Positions 6,398 to 6,616 of a DNA stretch of 6,616 nt are shown here, in pieces. Both the position numbers and the translations under genes were made by a program. The first letter of the stretch is position 1, and the number at the start of each line of letters is the position of its first letter. The notes below the pieces were generated by a model that saw only the letters and a list, made by a program, of their open reading frames with translations, was not told the DNA's origin and made no database searches. Source of the stretch: Desulfobacterales bacterium (GTDB lineage: Bacteria > Desulfobacterota > DSM-4660 > Desulfatiglandales > Desulfatiglandaceae); contig JAMOVZ010000383.1 in the NCBI GenBank assembly GCA_027061865.1, forward strand, positions 1 to 6,616, given 5' to 3'.

Positions 6398-6616
6398 ATG
6401 ATCACTAGAACGATCTTTTCAGGATTTGGAGGGCAGGGCGTCCTGCTCATGGGTTATGTTTTAAGCCATGGGGCCATGTTGAAAGGCCTTAATGTGACCT
6501 ACTTTCCTTCCTATGGCGCTGAGATGCGCGGGGGCACGGCCAACTGCACTGTCACGGTATCAGATAAAAAGATCGCCTCTCCCGTGGTTTCCAATCCTGA
6601 TGTGTTGGTGGCAATG
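6398..6616 (+). CDS. 2-oxoacid:ferredoxin oxidoreductase gamma subunit, N-terminal part (cut by window end)
   Basis: An ATG at 6398, 4 bases after the beta stop, opens a frame that runs to the window edge with no stop (73 codons). It begins MITRTIFSGFGGQGVLLMG; the FSGFGGQGV loop and the following YFPSYGAEMRGGTANCTV segment are diagnostic of the gamma subunit (KorC/PorG type), which in this family contributes to CoA binding and complex assembly. The purine-rich stretch ACGGGGAC at 6383-6390 can serve as the ribosome site; the AAAAGG directly before the ATG is too close. The usual full length is about 180-190 residues, so more than half lies beyond the window. It completes the delta-alpha-beta-gamma order. 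Confidence 0.92.
   Translation, partial: MITRTIFSGFGGQGVLLMGYVLSHGAMLKGLNVTYFPSYGAEMRGGTANCTVTVSDKKIASPVVSNPDVLVAM

Overview
The window looks like a stretch of chromosome from an anaerobic bacterium, most likely of the deltaproteobacterial/Desulfobacterota kind. This is inferred from gene content (a four-subunit ferredoxin-dependent 2-oxoacid oxidoreductase and a ThiI-like PP-loop protein with an Fe-S-type cysteine pattern) and from the general look of the proteins; no marker gene fixes the taxonomy. Coding density is high. There are no mobile elements, CRISPR arrays, tRNAs or rRNAs that I can support.

Layout. Bases 1-329 (+) are the 3' end of a DnaJ/CbpA-type co-chaperone. A 185-base gap follows, with only a weak hairpin. 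Bases 515-1498 (+) encode a ThiI-like PP-loop protein, probably a tRNA thiolase, with an NFACT-R-like C-terminal tail. Two bases later, convergently, lies a minus-strand pair read from 3878 down to 1501: an M3-like zinc metallopeptidase (HELGH motif) and, translationally coupled through a TAATG overlap, a single-pass membrane protein with a long coiled coil. An intergenic region of about 410 bases (3879-4288) holds an imperfect palindrome resembling dispersed intergenic repeats and a candidate promoter. From 4289 to the end (+) runs a tightly packed operon for a 2-oxoacid:ferredoxin oxidoreductase: dicluster ferredoxin (delta), alpha, TPP-binding beta, and a gamma subunit cut by the window edge.

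How the genes work together. The four oxidoreductase subunits form one enzyme that decarboxylates a 2-oxoacid to the acyl-CoA and passes electrons to ferredoxin. The alpha subunit resembles the VorB group, but the substrate (branched-chain 2-oxoacids or 2-oxoglutarate) cannot be read from the sequence. The peptidase and coiled-coil membrane protein are the least understood part: overlapping stop and start codons imply coordinated synthesis, but I recognise no described system that pairs them. The PP-loop protein stands alone between the co-chaperone and the convergent pair.
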